Shown: positions 11,332 to 26,296 of the stretch, piece by piece
How positions within the stretch are numbered: the stretch's first letter is position 1
How the letters are laid out: every line of letters starts with the position of its first letter
Source: Carallia brachiata
Lineage: Eukaryota > Streptophyta > Magnoliopsida > Malpighiales > Rhizophoraceae
Length of the DNA stretch: 64,000 bases
Direction of reading: 5' to 3'
NCBI GenBank assembly: GCA_021464245.1
Contig: JADCRB010000001.1
Span: forward strand, 2,293,845 to 2,357,844
The notes under the pieces: generated by a model
Database searches by the model: none
What the model saw: only the letters and a program-made list of their open reading frames with translations
What the model was told of the DNA's origin: nothing
Made by a program: the position numbers and the translations under genes

Positions 11332-14300
11332 TCATTTACTGCTCCTAATCACCGAGTTTATGATCAGTAGAAGAATGCGTATGCTGGAGGCTTCTGCAGA
11401 GGAAATAGAGGGTAAACTCCTTTGATGGCTCACTATCTGATATACCTGGTCGAAGATCGGTCTCACGTGCATTGCAATCATTGGATCGCCAGGGTTTATG
11501 GCACTGGCCACCTCTGTCATCCAGGACAACTTTCTAGCAGGATCATTACTGATGTCACAAGACAATTGTTGTAGAAGAGCCAGTAGAACCCCTTGACTCA
11601 GAGGTAGTGGTTGCACGGCTAACATGCCCCTTAAATCAACCTAGCAATTCAAGAGCAACGTGAATAACAGTCTGTTCAATTTTGCACAAACAAGAAATTT
11701 CCTCTTTTCCTTAGAGAGAGAGAGAGAGAGAGGAGCGAGGGAAGTGTGCAGAGGCAGAAACAACAAAATGCAAACAAACAATTCAATTGAGCTGTTTGAC
11801 TGAAGTTGTCAGATGCATTTCATCCCTTCAAATTTTGGTACCCTCAACCAACCTTGTCAATCTAAGAAATTATTCTGCAGTATGTCTGGGGATAATTAAA
11901 AGCCAAAGCACCCTACCTAGAAACTCATGATGTCATTAGAGCCAGTTTGACTGACTTAAAGGGTCAAACTTCAGAGATGTACGTGACTTGTACTCTCGCA
12001 GGCTAAACTGAAGTTGTATTAAGGCTGGTAATAAAGCGGCTTAGACCAACTTGGTCAATAAAAGGACGATGGGGTATGGGTCCAAGGTGATAATTTATAT
12101 CAAGGGATACATCCAAGAAAAGGTGATTTGCAAATTCAATCCTGACTCAGAGTTTGCCTGTGTTCTATCTCACCCTTCCATCACAGTTCTCGAGTGAGCT
12201 TACAAGTCATTAAATAATGTTTATCAGGGTATCAGATATAAGAACATACACCTTAACCAGATAAGCATCAAACGGCATAAGCGTCTTGGAAGCAAAATGT
12301 ACCTGGGAACATAACCAGGAAACTATTGAGACATCACTTCTGTGCAGAGCTACTGTGAATGCTTCCTCATATTTATGTTCCGCTATCAATCTTGACAATT
12401 CTTTAGTGGGATCCAACGGTGCTTCATTCTGTCAAATATGAACACAAACGGAATAATTTATTGATTCATAAATGAAGAAGCTGATTAATCAGAATTCTCT
12501 AGCAAGCATGTTTCTCTGTATAAAGTGCCAGCTCAAGAGTTTAAAAATGAATATACCATCTCATGTAAAACAGCCAAAGGGCCATTGCTTGCTGTTGCTG
12601 ATGGATTTCCCACTTTTGGGTTTGCACCTGCAGCTGCAATAGCTAGGAGCTTACGCTGGCCATCAGCTAATTCCCCAGTTAAGGTCTGAGTCATCGATGA
12701 CACTGTACTAATAGCATCCTGCAATTGTCCAAGCATCCAATGTTACATGCAATAGCATAAGATTGTAAAACAATAACAACCTCCAAGTAACATAAAGATC
12801 AAATACGAAACTACTCTCAGTTCTAAACTATCAGTGGGTATATTGCATACATGAAGAATATTCTCCTATCAGTTTATGCAAAATTATTGCGTTGATGCAA
12901 TTATGGCATCAATTCAATTGACCATCATAAAACATGGTTTTTAAAAAAGTGATGCAAACTACTACCACAACCAAATGAAACAATGGGAAAAAATAATTAA
13001 GCCAAGTAAAAGCTGAGAGATCAGTGCAGCAGCAAGATTTTCTAAAATATGTGATGAGTTTGTAGGGTACAATTCCATCTGTTCTTTTGCAAGGTGCAAT
13101 TCCATTTTTTTTCCTTCTTTAAACAAGCATAAACAAAAAAAAAGAAAGCCTTATTTCACCCACACCGCACTGGTAGAACAAAATTTAATGCGTCATATGT
13201 CCACAAACAACATGAAGGAGTTCACCGATGGCAAGGTGCCAAGGGCAGAATACTGGCAGAATAGTCCAGCAGTCCCAAAGTACACGAGACAGAACTAACA
13301 GATCATTCCCACAATATTTGAACTCAGAAAATTTTCATAAGACCAGTTCCCAAGCATAATCAACCACACATCGGACATCTGATAAAATATAAAGCATTCT
13401 TTGACGTAATTTTTTTTCAAATCAAAGTGCCTTCATGAGTGCAAAAATATGACAACAAACAAGTAGCAGTAAAATACATATGATTTAACCCAGAATTCAA
13501 GTATCAGAATTGCACAAACCCTCAGAGCAATGGCCAGGGGAGAATGCGTAGAATCAATCTGCTGCTGAGCAGCATTTATATGCTGGATAAGCCCATTCTG
13601 AAATGTGGCATCGATTTGATCAAACATAGCTTTGCATGACATCTCAAATGCGGGAACGATTGAAGCTTCCAAAGAAGACCTTAATGCATCCTGCACGCAC
13701 ACATCAAATGATTTTGCCCTTAGCACTATAAAAACTTTCTAGTTACTAGCATTGTGGCACTCAAAGCAGACCAAAAAGGAAAGAAAATATAAAGAAACCA
13801 AACAATTATCCTGACTGCACAATCAGGACACCACTATTCATTTGACAGGAGAAACGACTGAAAATTATCCCTCTGAGCATCAAAATAACCCTGACAAAAA
13901 TAATAACTTGAAAGAATAGAGGAAAAGATGATCGTGTACAACACTAATGAAAAATAGAAAAAGAAAAAGCATAACCATGAAAGTTAATGGCAGCAAACAA
14001 CTTCAGACAAAATATATTGCCTAGTTCAGATTTTTAACCTGAAGAGCTTGCTTGCCAGAAGTTTGAAATTGTGACTGGATGTGTCTGGCAACTGTAGCTT
14101 CAAGTTTTGTACTGACCGATTTCTCCAGCTGATTCACTGCCTTTTCTCCTACTCCTTTCTGGAAAATCACATGCACAAATTTATATAGACACGCATTGGA
14201 AATTGAAAAACAGGATAAACATCTAAACAATATAGCATTTTACAGTGTACTGCTGAAATTCATGATAAAATTGCATTTGAAGAAGTAATTGCAAATCAGC

Positions 14301-17300
14301 TCAAAGTTATTATCATTCTAAATGGTGCTACAGCAGTCAAAACATAGAATCAATTATTATTTTCCACATTCATTAATAAAGATATCAACAGGTTCCAAGT
14401 GTTTTGAATCCAACAAGCACGTAGCCAGACAAGGAGGAAAAAAGAATGGAAAGCTATGGCAGTAAACCTGGAATGACTCTGTAATAGCTGATGATATGCT
14501 TTTCTCCAGAGTCGGAGCAATTGCACGAGCCACAACAGGCCCAACTGAAGCTATCTCCTTCTTCAAGGTTTTCTCTAAAGCTGCAGGCAGATCCTTGTTG
14601 ATACAGTTCATGATCAAATTTGTTATTTGTTGTACTCGGTCTCGTTCCAATTTCTCATGCTTCGCATTTTCTTCTTGGAAGCGAGCCCATAGGGCATCAG
14701 TATTAGCCCTGATGAGTTTCTCAATGCTCCGACCCAAAGATCCCTCCAGTCTTTTGCCTTCTTTGGAAACTGGGACAGAAATCATCGTATTCATCTGCTT
14801 CTGCGTTTCTTTCTGCATACTCATCAGCTGTTAAAATGTAACAAGCTCATTAGCCCTTAACTCTAGTCAACAGAAAATATTCATCAGCGTCTGCCCTTAA
14901 CTCTAGTGAGCTCACTGCCAGTTAAAAATGAAATGTCTCACCCTCACCCAGCCCAGCTCTTTTTCCAGAGAGAAATATGGATATTTCAACCTAGAATTCA
15001 GGTTGGAATTTCAAAACAAACAGAAAAAAGAGATAGATGTTGACGCTTCAGATTGGAATTTCATCACAAACAAAAAACCCAGTGATCTCATAAAAATTCT
15101 GGAATTTAAAGCAATGTGTCAAACATGAGGATGCTATCAATCATAATCATGGTCATCAATTACGCCTATTTGATTTCATAAACTTAAAAGAATTCACACG
15201 CGTATAACAGACCATAGGAGCGCTTCAAAACCACAGTCACCTGATCAAGTGCATTCTGCATGGCTGATAACTGAGATAATGCAGCATCACTAAATTGGCC
15301 ACCTGAACTGCATCCTGCTTCATTTGATGAATCTGTGGAGTTGAAAGGACTTGTTGAAGGAGAAGATGGACCAGATATCTGTGGATTTTTCCCCCTTGAT
15401 TTTTTTCCCTTCGTAACAGGGGATGGGGAGGGTTGAGTTACCACGAGAGTTTCTGACTCACCAACTTTTGCCACCCCATCTTTTGCCATATCTTGATCTT
15501 TGTCTTCACAACTGTTAGTTATATCAAGTGCCTCGGTTACACAACCTTGACTAGCCTGCTGAATAGCCATCTCAATGCTAAGATCAGAGGCCTGAGAATA
15601 AAAAGATTTTTCCTTCTTCTCTACAACAGAGACTTGGGGCTCCCTAGGGTAGTCGAAGTCATTACTTTGGTTGTTTCCAGTCTCTCCAACAACTTTAACC
15701 TCTACCTCAACATTTTCTGTATCATTGTTGACAATCACATCCTGAATCTTCGATTCTCCCACATTTATTCCATTGAACATTTGAGAATTCCCAGAGGTGG
15801 CCCTAGACAGTATCTCTGACGGTGTTATAAGATGGGTTGGGTGTTTATACATTGTTGAAGGTTCAGGGACCATCTTGATGTCAGTTTGGACAAACTTTTT
15901 CTCACCTTTCCTCAAATTCTCACCTGAGGAAGACGTGGTATCAGCCACATTTTCCTGCATAGTGTCCATTCTGTGATCAACCAAATAATCCACAACTGGC
16001 TGTTCACCAATGTGATCACTGAGCTGCATGGTAGGCTCAGTTCTATTTGGACTTCGAAGACCTGACAACTTGTGAGATAGCCTTGGACTCAAAGGAAGTG
16101 GAGGCGACAAATTGTTGATATATTCAGCATTACTGTGTGATGGCATAGCTGCAGACTTGGTTTCTACAGAAGATGCAGCAACATCTGGCAGGCCAGTAGC
16201 ATCAGAAGAAGCTACCCTTTCTGGAAGGCTTACCATGGCAGCACTTTCACTACTGCTTGAAATCAAGGATAGTGCAGGATTCACATTCCCTGTCTCGGAT
16301 GGTTTACTTCCAGGGGAAGATTCTGCACTAGCAGAGCCATCATTTCCATAAGCATCAAAAGCGCGACCAGAAGTGGATTCTGTTTTCTCTAACTCAATGT
16401 TCTCAATTGGTGGAGGCAAGCACTGTAACAAGTCCAATGCATACTGCTGAATGGCCTGCGTTTGACACAGTAGACCTGAACAACATGCTCTCCATTTGGT
16501 AAAGTATCACTAGTTCCAGTAAGACTCAGAATAGGCATTGTAACAGTAAATCCAGCAATGTAATCCATGCGAGTTGCAGCTGGATAAGGCCCATATTCAA
16601 TGTGTACGGCATATATAGCATTCTTCTTGGCATTTGCCAGCAGAAATAATCCTGCACGGGGCAGTGCTACAACTTGATTGAAGAATGCATCTTCAACACT
16701 AGATTCAGTAGAACTTGTTAAGGTTAAACTCTGAGTGCACCGCCATGATTCAGCATCACTGGGCAACAGCCAGCCTTCATCACTGGCAGAGGCCCATATC
16801 TTCACCTCCTGATTAAGTGGGCCCTGTCAAAATAACAGAATTAAATATGCTTCAATCATAGCTACATTAAAAATGGAAGGAATCACTAAATATGACAAAG
16901 GGAAAAGCTGGTTGTTGAAATAACCTACACAGTGTTATATCACTAGAAAAACAGAAGGAAGCGCTTTACAAGTTGCACAAAAAATTGTTTTATTACTCTT
17001 AAGGAATTCTGCATGATTAAGACTATCTGCTGCAGAAAGAAAGGGAACCTACACCAGTAAGAAGAACAATATGATCAGGGCGATGAGCAGCAGCCAAGAA
17101 TGCCACGCAGTTCACAACATTACCATCATGTGGCCTCAATACTGCAAGTGGCACTGCCTTACGGTCTTCCCAAATCTTGACCTGCAAGATATAGATGACT
17201 CTTTGTCATAAGAAGAGTATAATATTAATTTTGTTATCCAGGATATACTATCAAGTGGCCTGATCAAGTGTAACAATATTTTGAACATTTGCTTCAGCCC

Positions 17301-19264
17301 CAAATGAATTTTAATAAGGTGATTTATAGACATCATTTCCCACAGCCTTGTGTCTGCAATGACAGCTGCAGGAGAAGTGCTAGATGATATTCTCATTTGA
17401 GCTTGAAAATCTTCAACAGTTAGAAGTCCAGTGGAAACAAAAGAAAGCCGGGAGACCTCAAAACAAGGAAGGAGAAAGGGCAAGAACAAACCGTTCCATC
17501 AGTTGCTGCTGAAGCTAAACGGGTACTCATCCATTGAGACATGGATAACTCAGTAATTTGACCATCATGTTTACCAACAAGCTGAACCCCATCAATCAAC
17601 TTGTCAATTGGAAAACTAAGAGGTTCCTCTGCTGAAAACACTTCTCCTTTTCCAACTTTGGTGGTATCAAGTCTCAGGATATAATTTCCTATTGCAACCA
17701 TTAAAATTTCCTGAACACATGATCATCACAATGATAAGGTAAATTAACAACCATATGGAAGAAACAAACAAGAAGAAAAAACAATGTGATCAGATCTTAT
17801 TTAACGACAAGAATAAAAAAATTCATCACTACTTGTTTGTGAGGATGCCAACAGACTCGTGGATGGACAGATTCTCCCTCTGCTCTTATATGAAGGGCAA
17901 GGACAATCTTTTCAAAAATTTGAGGCTTGTCTTCCTCATCTGGTCCTTCACTAATCTTCCGCACAAAAACTCGCCCATTAACACAAGCACTGCAAGAATG
18001 AAAGTTAGCAGATTACACTTAGAAACATAAATAAAATAAATCACAAGGCCAACAGTTACCTTGCAAGAAGGTGAACATCCTCGGCGAAGAAAGCCATATC
18101 AGTTACTTTCTACAAAAGATAAAGGTGCATGGAAATTATTAAGAGAGCTGCAGAATTTTAGCCATGATGTGACGTTTGGGAATTATATATAATAAGAGTC
18201 ACTGAATCTTAACCAATTAACCAATAGGAGTACTGGAAGATTATGGAGTAGTTCAAAAGTTAACCCATATGGATATCAAAAAAGAAAGCAAAGCTGTCTA
18301 TCAGAGGATGAAAGATACAAAATTTGACAAGTTGAAGACACCACTGACAAAAAGAAAAAAAGGTTGGGAAAAGCCCTATGCTGCCCACACTTGAAATGGT
18401 GACTGACAGTTTGAGAGCATAAGTAATCATTAGTTTGGTTTTATGCATTGCAGGCAAAGTCATCCTTGCAATTCTTATTCACCTTGCAACTGAATGTAGC
18501 TGAAGAATTGACCAGAGATGCAACTGATACAAATAACACTTCAGATTAATGCAACATGCTGGAGTGAATTACAAGGCTATGATATGCAATGGGACACCAA
18601 ACAGCTCCGAAGTTCAAACTTAGGCTAAAATCTAATAAAACCCCGAATCAACTAGTACAAACACATTCAAGGGCATCCAATACATACAATATGATCAATT
18701 TCTAAAATAAAACTAAGCAACATATGTAATTGAAGCTAAAGAAAGCACACGACAGCAAAGGAAAGAACCTGGTTATGGCCGCGAAGCAAGGATCTCAAAG
18801 CAGTATTGATATTGAGGATGCGGATGGCACCGGGCTTGAGGCCGTAGCAAATGTAATTCCTATTAACAGCTATCTGGCGACCAAGCACAAGGCCGGGATC
18901 CGAGACATATTTAGTGATGGGAGTGACCTCGAGTTGGGGCTGTACCTCCCCGGGCATTCTCACATCAATATCGTACACGGGATGGCTTCCAATCAAATGA
19001 CGCCCTTTCGGGAGCTTGCTGCTCAGCATCCTCACGGGGGAGGGGGAAGCCAAGCTGACCGGCGGAGCAGAAGGGACGGGGGAGTTAATGGTGGATGCGA
19101 CAGGCGTAGTGGATAGCGGTTGTTGCTGCTGCTGTTGGTTCTGATTGGTCAAGATTTCCATCAGAACGGCGCCACCAGAATTAGGGCTGTGATTGGGCGG
19201 TGACGGAGGAGGAGGAGCGGAAATAGAAGGGCTGGGAAAAGAAGAGATGGGTTGAGGTCTATTC

Positions 19265-19302
<38 letters not shown>

Positions 19303-19746
19303 GTGGTGGAGGTTAGGGAGGAATTGATGGTGGTTCTGTTGAAATTGGGTAGGCGGCGGAGGCGGGTAGGCGGAGAGATAGTGAGGGTGATAAGGGTTGT
19401 GTTGATGAAGGTGGTAGGGCCCAGTGGGAGGAGGGTAAGAGGAAGACGGGGTGAGGTAAGGAGGAGAAGAAGAGGAGGAAGGAAGAGGAAAAGAAGGAGA
19501 GCTGGTGAGATTGCCGCCGCCAACGGCAGCAGCGTTAGCACTGGTATCGAGGGTCAAAGTTGGATTTGAGATTGGAATAGAAGATGGGCTTTGCTGTTGC
19601 TGCTGTGGTGGTGCCATCATATTCATAGGGCTTGACGATGGTTTAAACAGCTTATTCAAATCAAAACCGCCGCCGCCGACGCCACCACCACCACCTCCTC
19701 CTCCTCCACCAGGTTGGGCTTGATTTGTGATACCGGTTGAAGCCAT
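11332..19746 (-). CDS. VCS: enhancer of mRNA-decapping protein 4 / VARICOSE (12 exons, one apparent frameshift)
   Basis: EDC4/VCS is the cytoplasmic scaffold that joins DCP1 and DCP2 in processing bodies for mRNA decapping. Exons: 18769-19746, 18060-18109, 17833-17989, 17492-17710, 17053-17181, 15241-16823, 14468-14827, 14039-14158, 13520-13690, 12557-12718, 12303-12428, 11332-11640. All introns are GT-AG and phases agree, giving about 1454 residues (Arabidopsis VCS about 1340). The N-terminus is low-complexity (Gly, Pro, 13-Gln run), followed by a WD40-type region ([20 protein letters not shown] in exon 5), a Ser-rich linker in exon 6, and the helical C-terminal domain ([10 protein letters not shown], then [20 protein letters not shown]). 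Oddity: between VQVYCV and the family's [10 protein letters not shown] the frame slips, with one base missing between 16464 and 16465. As the gene is otherwise clean, a sequence error or a very recent allele is more likely than decay. Confidence 0.93.
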
Positions 19747-20160
19747 TAGCAGGTGAGAAATGATTTACAAACAAGGAAGAGAAAATTAGGGTTTATAAAG
19801 AAAAAAAAGCTTACGGCGGAGGAATTCAAGATCCGGTGGACTTCCGATTCTTTCAGATCGGGAAATTTAAAAAAAAAAAGAAAAAGAAAAGGAAGAAGAA
19901 ATAAAAGAGGAAAACCAAATGATGAGAGTAGAGGGCCTTTTGGATTATTTGGATTCTTTCTTTCTCTGAATCCTACAAAATTATAAAGAAATTAAATATA
20001 TAAACACTCTCTATCTCTCTCTCTAGACGCTCTTTCTCTCTCTATCGTCTATGTTATTTCTCGTCTCGTCTCGTCTCGTCTAGACGACACAAAATGGAAG
20101 GAAGACGAGAAAGAATTGCCGGCGAATTGTTTTTGAGAGAGTAATATTATATCCTCGGAT
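19747..20160 (-). promoter_or_regulatory. EDC4 leader and proximal promoter
   Basis: Immediately upstream of the EDC4 ATG. It contains CT-rich tracts (about 20005-20050 read on the plus strand) and four copies of CTCGT at 20060-20080, followed by AGACGA. Such low-complexity tracts are usual in plant leaders and core promoters. The exact transcription start cannot be read. Confidence 0.4.
20060..20080. repeat. CTCGT pentanucleotide repeat, four copies
   Basis: Perfect 5-bp tandem repeat in the EDC4 upstream region. It abuts TCTAGACGA, so part of it can pair with the flanking AGACGAG-type sequence. Confidence 0.85.
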
Positions 20161-21443
20161 TAATAAACTCTTTTTTTTATTTTTGCGCAATAATATTTCC
20201 ACAATTTCAAAATTTTTTTAATAATCAATTTCATTTTAAAAAATTAAATACATTATAATGTGTGTATGTAATAATATTCATCAATCATCATCTATATTAA
20301 TTCTTTTGGAGAATTTCTTTATTTGCAATGCAGGCAGCCGTTATTTGTTCTTTTAAAAAAAATTATATAACAGTATTTAATTAATAATAAATAAGAATAA
20401 TAATATAATATAAATTATTAAATAATTAAAATATAAAAAATTAATTATTATATACTAATAAATAAATTACATCGATTTTATTCTTGTTTAAAATTAAATT
20501 ACATAATAATAATTTTTTTTTATTTTTTTTACTTGTTAGAATGTCTAAATCAAAGGGAGAAGGGTAAAGAGGCGAAACCCTCAGCCTCTCCCATCGCCTT
20601 TTGCCAGGTGGCCGGCCAGCTGCGGAACGCAGCTGGTACAGGTACTTTCTTTTGTGGGTACGGTACCATGGGGCAAAATATATTTGTTTTACCAGATGGG
20701 TCATCTTGTGTTTATGTCATCGGGCTGCATTACAGGCAGATATGCACCACCATTCACAGCTGTTATTGGGACACGTGCACCCCAGATTCTTTGCATTTAA
20801 CAAATCTGAAGGTTGCAGGCTTACAGCCTCCCTACCAATGGCGTGGAAGGGTCTGTTTCCCTGTTAAAAAAAGAGTCAGTCATGTCATGGAGGTCTTCCT
20901 GATGACTACCCACAATCCTTCTCCTCCGGCACTGTCACAGAAGTTCAATATAAACATATACGCAGAAACATGCCGTGGAGTAGTATATGATCAAAAAGAT
21001 CGGAGAAATATCTCTCTGCCTTTATGACGTTGACCCCTTTTGCTAGACATCATTGGAAGTGACTGACACGTATAATATATGCATGGCCTTTTCCAATGAA
21101 GTCAATGCCCTGGTGGAAGAAATCCAAATTGGGTATTTGTAAACTAGGTTTGATTGCACAAATTCAAGCAGAGGAACCAGTTCACGGTTTCTTTTTCGCA
21201 GAGGATAATTGATGCTCCAGCCAAAAGAATGATAAAATGAAGAGGGGAAAAAAAGGAAAGTGACTACTGATGAATTTACAACCATTAAACATGGCAGCAC
21301 GATTAAGTATACATATATCTGGAAATCAAACATAAGAGATTTTGGTCACACTATTCAGGAACAGAAAAATTAAAAAACGAGGAAGAAGTTAAAAAAGTAG
21401 CAAGGAACAGGTTTTGTCCAGGGCAGGAAGTGGGAGATCAAAT
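20161..21443. other. spacer between EDC4 and the RAB gene
   Basis: The half near EDC4 is very AT-rich. The half from about 20560 to 21030 is of ordinary composition and holds an open plus-strand frame (ATG at 20667, MGQNIFVLPDG) and a shorter minus-strand frame. Neither shows a domain I recognise. It probably includes the RAB 3' untranslated region near 21200-21440. Confidence 0.4.
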
Positions 21444-23858
<2,415 letters not shown>

Positions 23859-26296
23859 CTTTCGACTCTATTTCTTTCCCTTTTTTTTTGTAAAAATTCT
23901 GCCTTTTGCAGTGAAAATGAAGATCGAATGAAGCGTATAAATCTCTTTGAAAATTGCGCCCCCCCCAAAAAAACGGAAGAGTGAATATATTTTTTAAAAA
24001 AATTAAAAAAAAAAAAAAACAGGATGAATTTCTTCGGTACTAAGAAATAAAGAAGACTTCGAATTTTGAATTCCTAAAAACTCGCCGGACGCGAAGACGC
24101 TTTGTTTGCTTTTGTTGATTGATTGTTCTGTCCAGCGAGGCAAAATACCGTATGAACGAGGAAAAGTTTATTTTTCTTTTTTTTATTATTTTTTTCGGAC
24201 AATAATTTGTGGGATCTAATACATATTTTTAATTATAATGTAGCGTGTGAGCTAATTTAAGGTATTTGTAATGTAACAGATTTAGTGGTTAAATTCTACT
24301 TAAATTAAGTGATAATAGTTTAAAATGAAGAATATCATAATTATTCGGTTATTTTATTTTTTTAATATAAAATTATAATAATTTTTAATAAAATGATAAA
24401 ATATTATCTTATTTTTTATTTTATAAAAAAAATAATTATAATATAGTCTTATACATAATTACAGTTACAACTATAAATATAAATATCCAATCTAATTATT
24501 TATGTAATAATTTGGTCGATAATCTAATACATTCTTTTGGCATTTGTTTGTATTTAGGTCCTCGCAACAAGGCCTTGATATGGCAGAGATACTGTATTTA
24601 TACTATGTAGATTTTATATTTATTAATATTAAAATTAAGTATATTTGAATAATAATTTTTTTTATAAAAAAATTGAATAAAAATACAACAATAAATAACT
24701 TATAATTTCAATTTATAAATACAAAATATACCTTTTTAAATGAAAAAGAAAACCCACCGCATCGAAGCAGATTAAAAAATTAAATAAAACATTGAAAAAA
24801 AATTATTTAATGCAGTTTAATTCAGTATTTCACTAAAATTAATTGTATATATACTTAAATTTTATTTTTATAATATTTTTACTTATTTTTATGTAATATA
24901 AAAAATATTATTTAAAAAATAGTTGACACATTATTCACTTATTTAAGGGGCGGACCAACGGCTCAACAAATCGAAATCTTTCCCCGTCAAAAAAAAAAAA
25001 ATCGAAATCTTTGTAGCATAGGGTTCGATTCGATTCTGAAAATGATGATGTCAAAATTCACATTGAAGTCAAAATCTTATTTTTTAAGACAATTCTTATT
25101 TAGTTGGGAACTTCTAACGTGCACCGGGTTCTTACATGTGCACCGCCGCCACTGCATCCAGTGGGCCCTCTCTTATCAATCATGCACCTGGATCTCACTG
25201 TCTTTTTTTTTTTTTTTTCTGAAACTGTTTAGTGTTCAACTAAATGGGCTGACTAATCTGAATTGATCCGGATAGGATCTCAAAGGATGAAAAAAGTTTC
25301 TCAAAAAATATTTAACGCGACTACATTTTTAAAAACTCGAACTCAAGATCTCTGATTAAACGGTAACGAACCCCTACTATATACACCAACACTTACTGAT
25401 CCCATCAACTTTAAACTTTATTTATGCATACTGTACGACTATTAATTGAATTCAATCGAACGTTTTGTTATATATAGTTATTTTTCATTTGTTTTATAGA
25501 TATTAATTAAAAATTAATATATTAATATTTTTTTTAATAATATTTTTATATTTAATTTTTAATAACTAATTAATATTTATTACATAAATAATAACTATAA
25601 AAGAGAAGATAAAATATTTGTTACTAACAAAATCTTTTAACCTATTACCATCGTGAAACAAACTCAATCACAGTGGTTTTTCAAGAGAATATCTTTTTTT
25701 TTTTTAAGTTACAGAAGCTTTTTTTTTAATTAAATCTACAAAGAAGATTTAGGCTCAAATGAGGAAAAATTTGAAAATAGAGGCACGGATTCGAATTTCC
25801 GTCGTCCCAAACATGGCAAATGTCTCGCAGAACTTCGCTAAGCCAAGTTTCTCTTCTAAAAGATTATTAGCTGGAGTTTGCACTTGACTTAAATATTTTG
25901 AAGGCTCTATTATAATTCAAACGATGTTTGTTAGATTTAAATATGTAACATTTTTAGGGGTTGTGCTATGTTTAATATTTGGCCTAATTGATACATTTTA
26001 TAGACAAATGGTAGGTGAAACAAAATAAATGATGTTCCCTCTTGTCAAGGGGTACTTGGGATTTTCCAGAATGCCTAAAACGCATCCATCATGATTGATA
26101 CCAATCACTAATCAAGAATTATGCTTAAGACATCTTTGCCACAAAAGTGATGTTTTGACAAGTGAAATTGTAGTGACAGCAGCAAGCAAGCGATGGTTGT
26201 TAAATATAATGCATAATTTACCTGTTAAGCACGTGATAGAAACAGTGCTCAGTGCTCACTGTCTTTCCATGGATCCCTTCGCTAAAATCTACTGCC
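23859..26296. other. RAB promoter and long AT-rich spacer
   Basis: The first few hundred bases are the RAB leader/promoter, including C-run then A-run at about 23959-23974. Beyond that the DNA is AT-rich with no supported gene. A 13-base motif, AATCGAAATCTTT, is repeated around 24968 and 25001, separated by a poly-A run. The plus-strand frames at 25042 and 26095 have no domain signature. Confidence 0.5.

Noticed and set aside
12230..12302. EDC4 exon 11 running on past the donor ([10 protein letters not shown])
   Set aside because: The family continues as SWLCSQ then VDLRGML, which is supplied by exon 12 after the GT donor at 12302.
15493..15819. Plus-strand frames inside EDC4 exon 6, and similar ones at 19252-19569
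   Set aside because: They are mirror frames of the coding strand; the 19252 frame is a Leu/Val/Arg-rich shadow of the Gln/Pro repeat.
17136..17489. Extra EDC4 exon at about 17325-17450
   Set aside because: The open frame includes exon 5 in the wrong phase; exons 4 and 5 join cleanly (GGA ACG to GTC AAG) with this stretch as intron.
20533..21027. Plus-strand open frame of 164 codons between EDC4 and RABB1
   Set aside because: It begins at TTG (first ATG at 20667), has no recognisable domain, and overlaps an equally open minus-strand frame.
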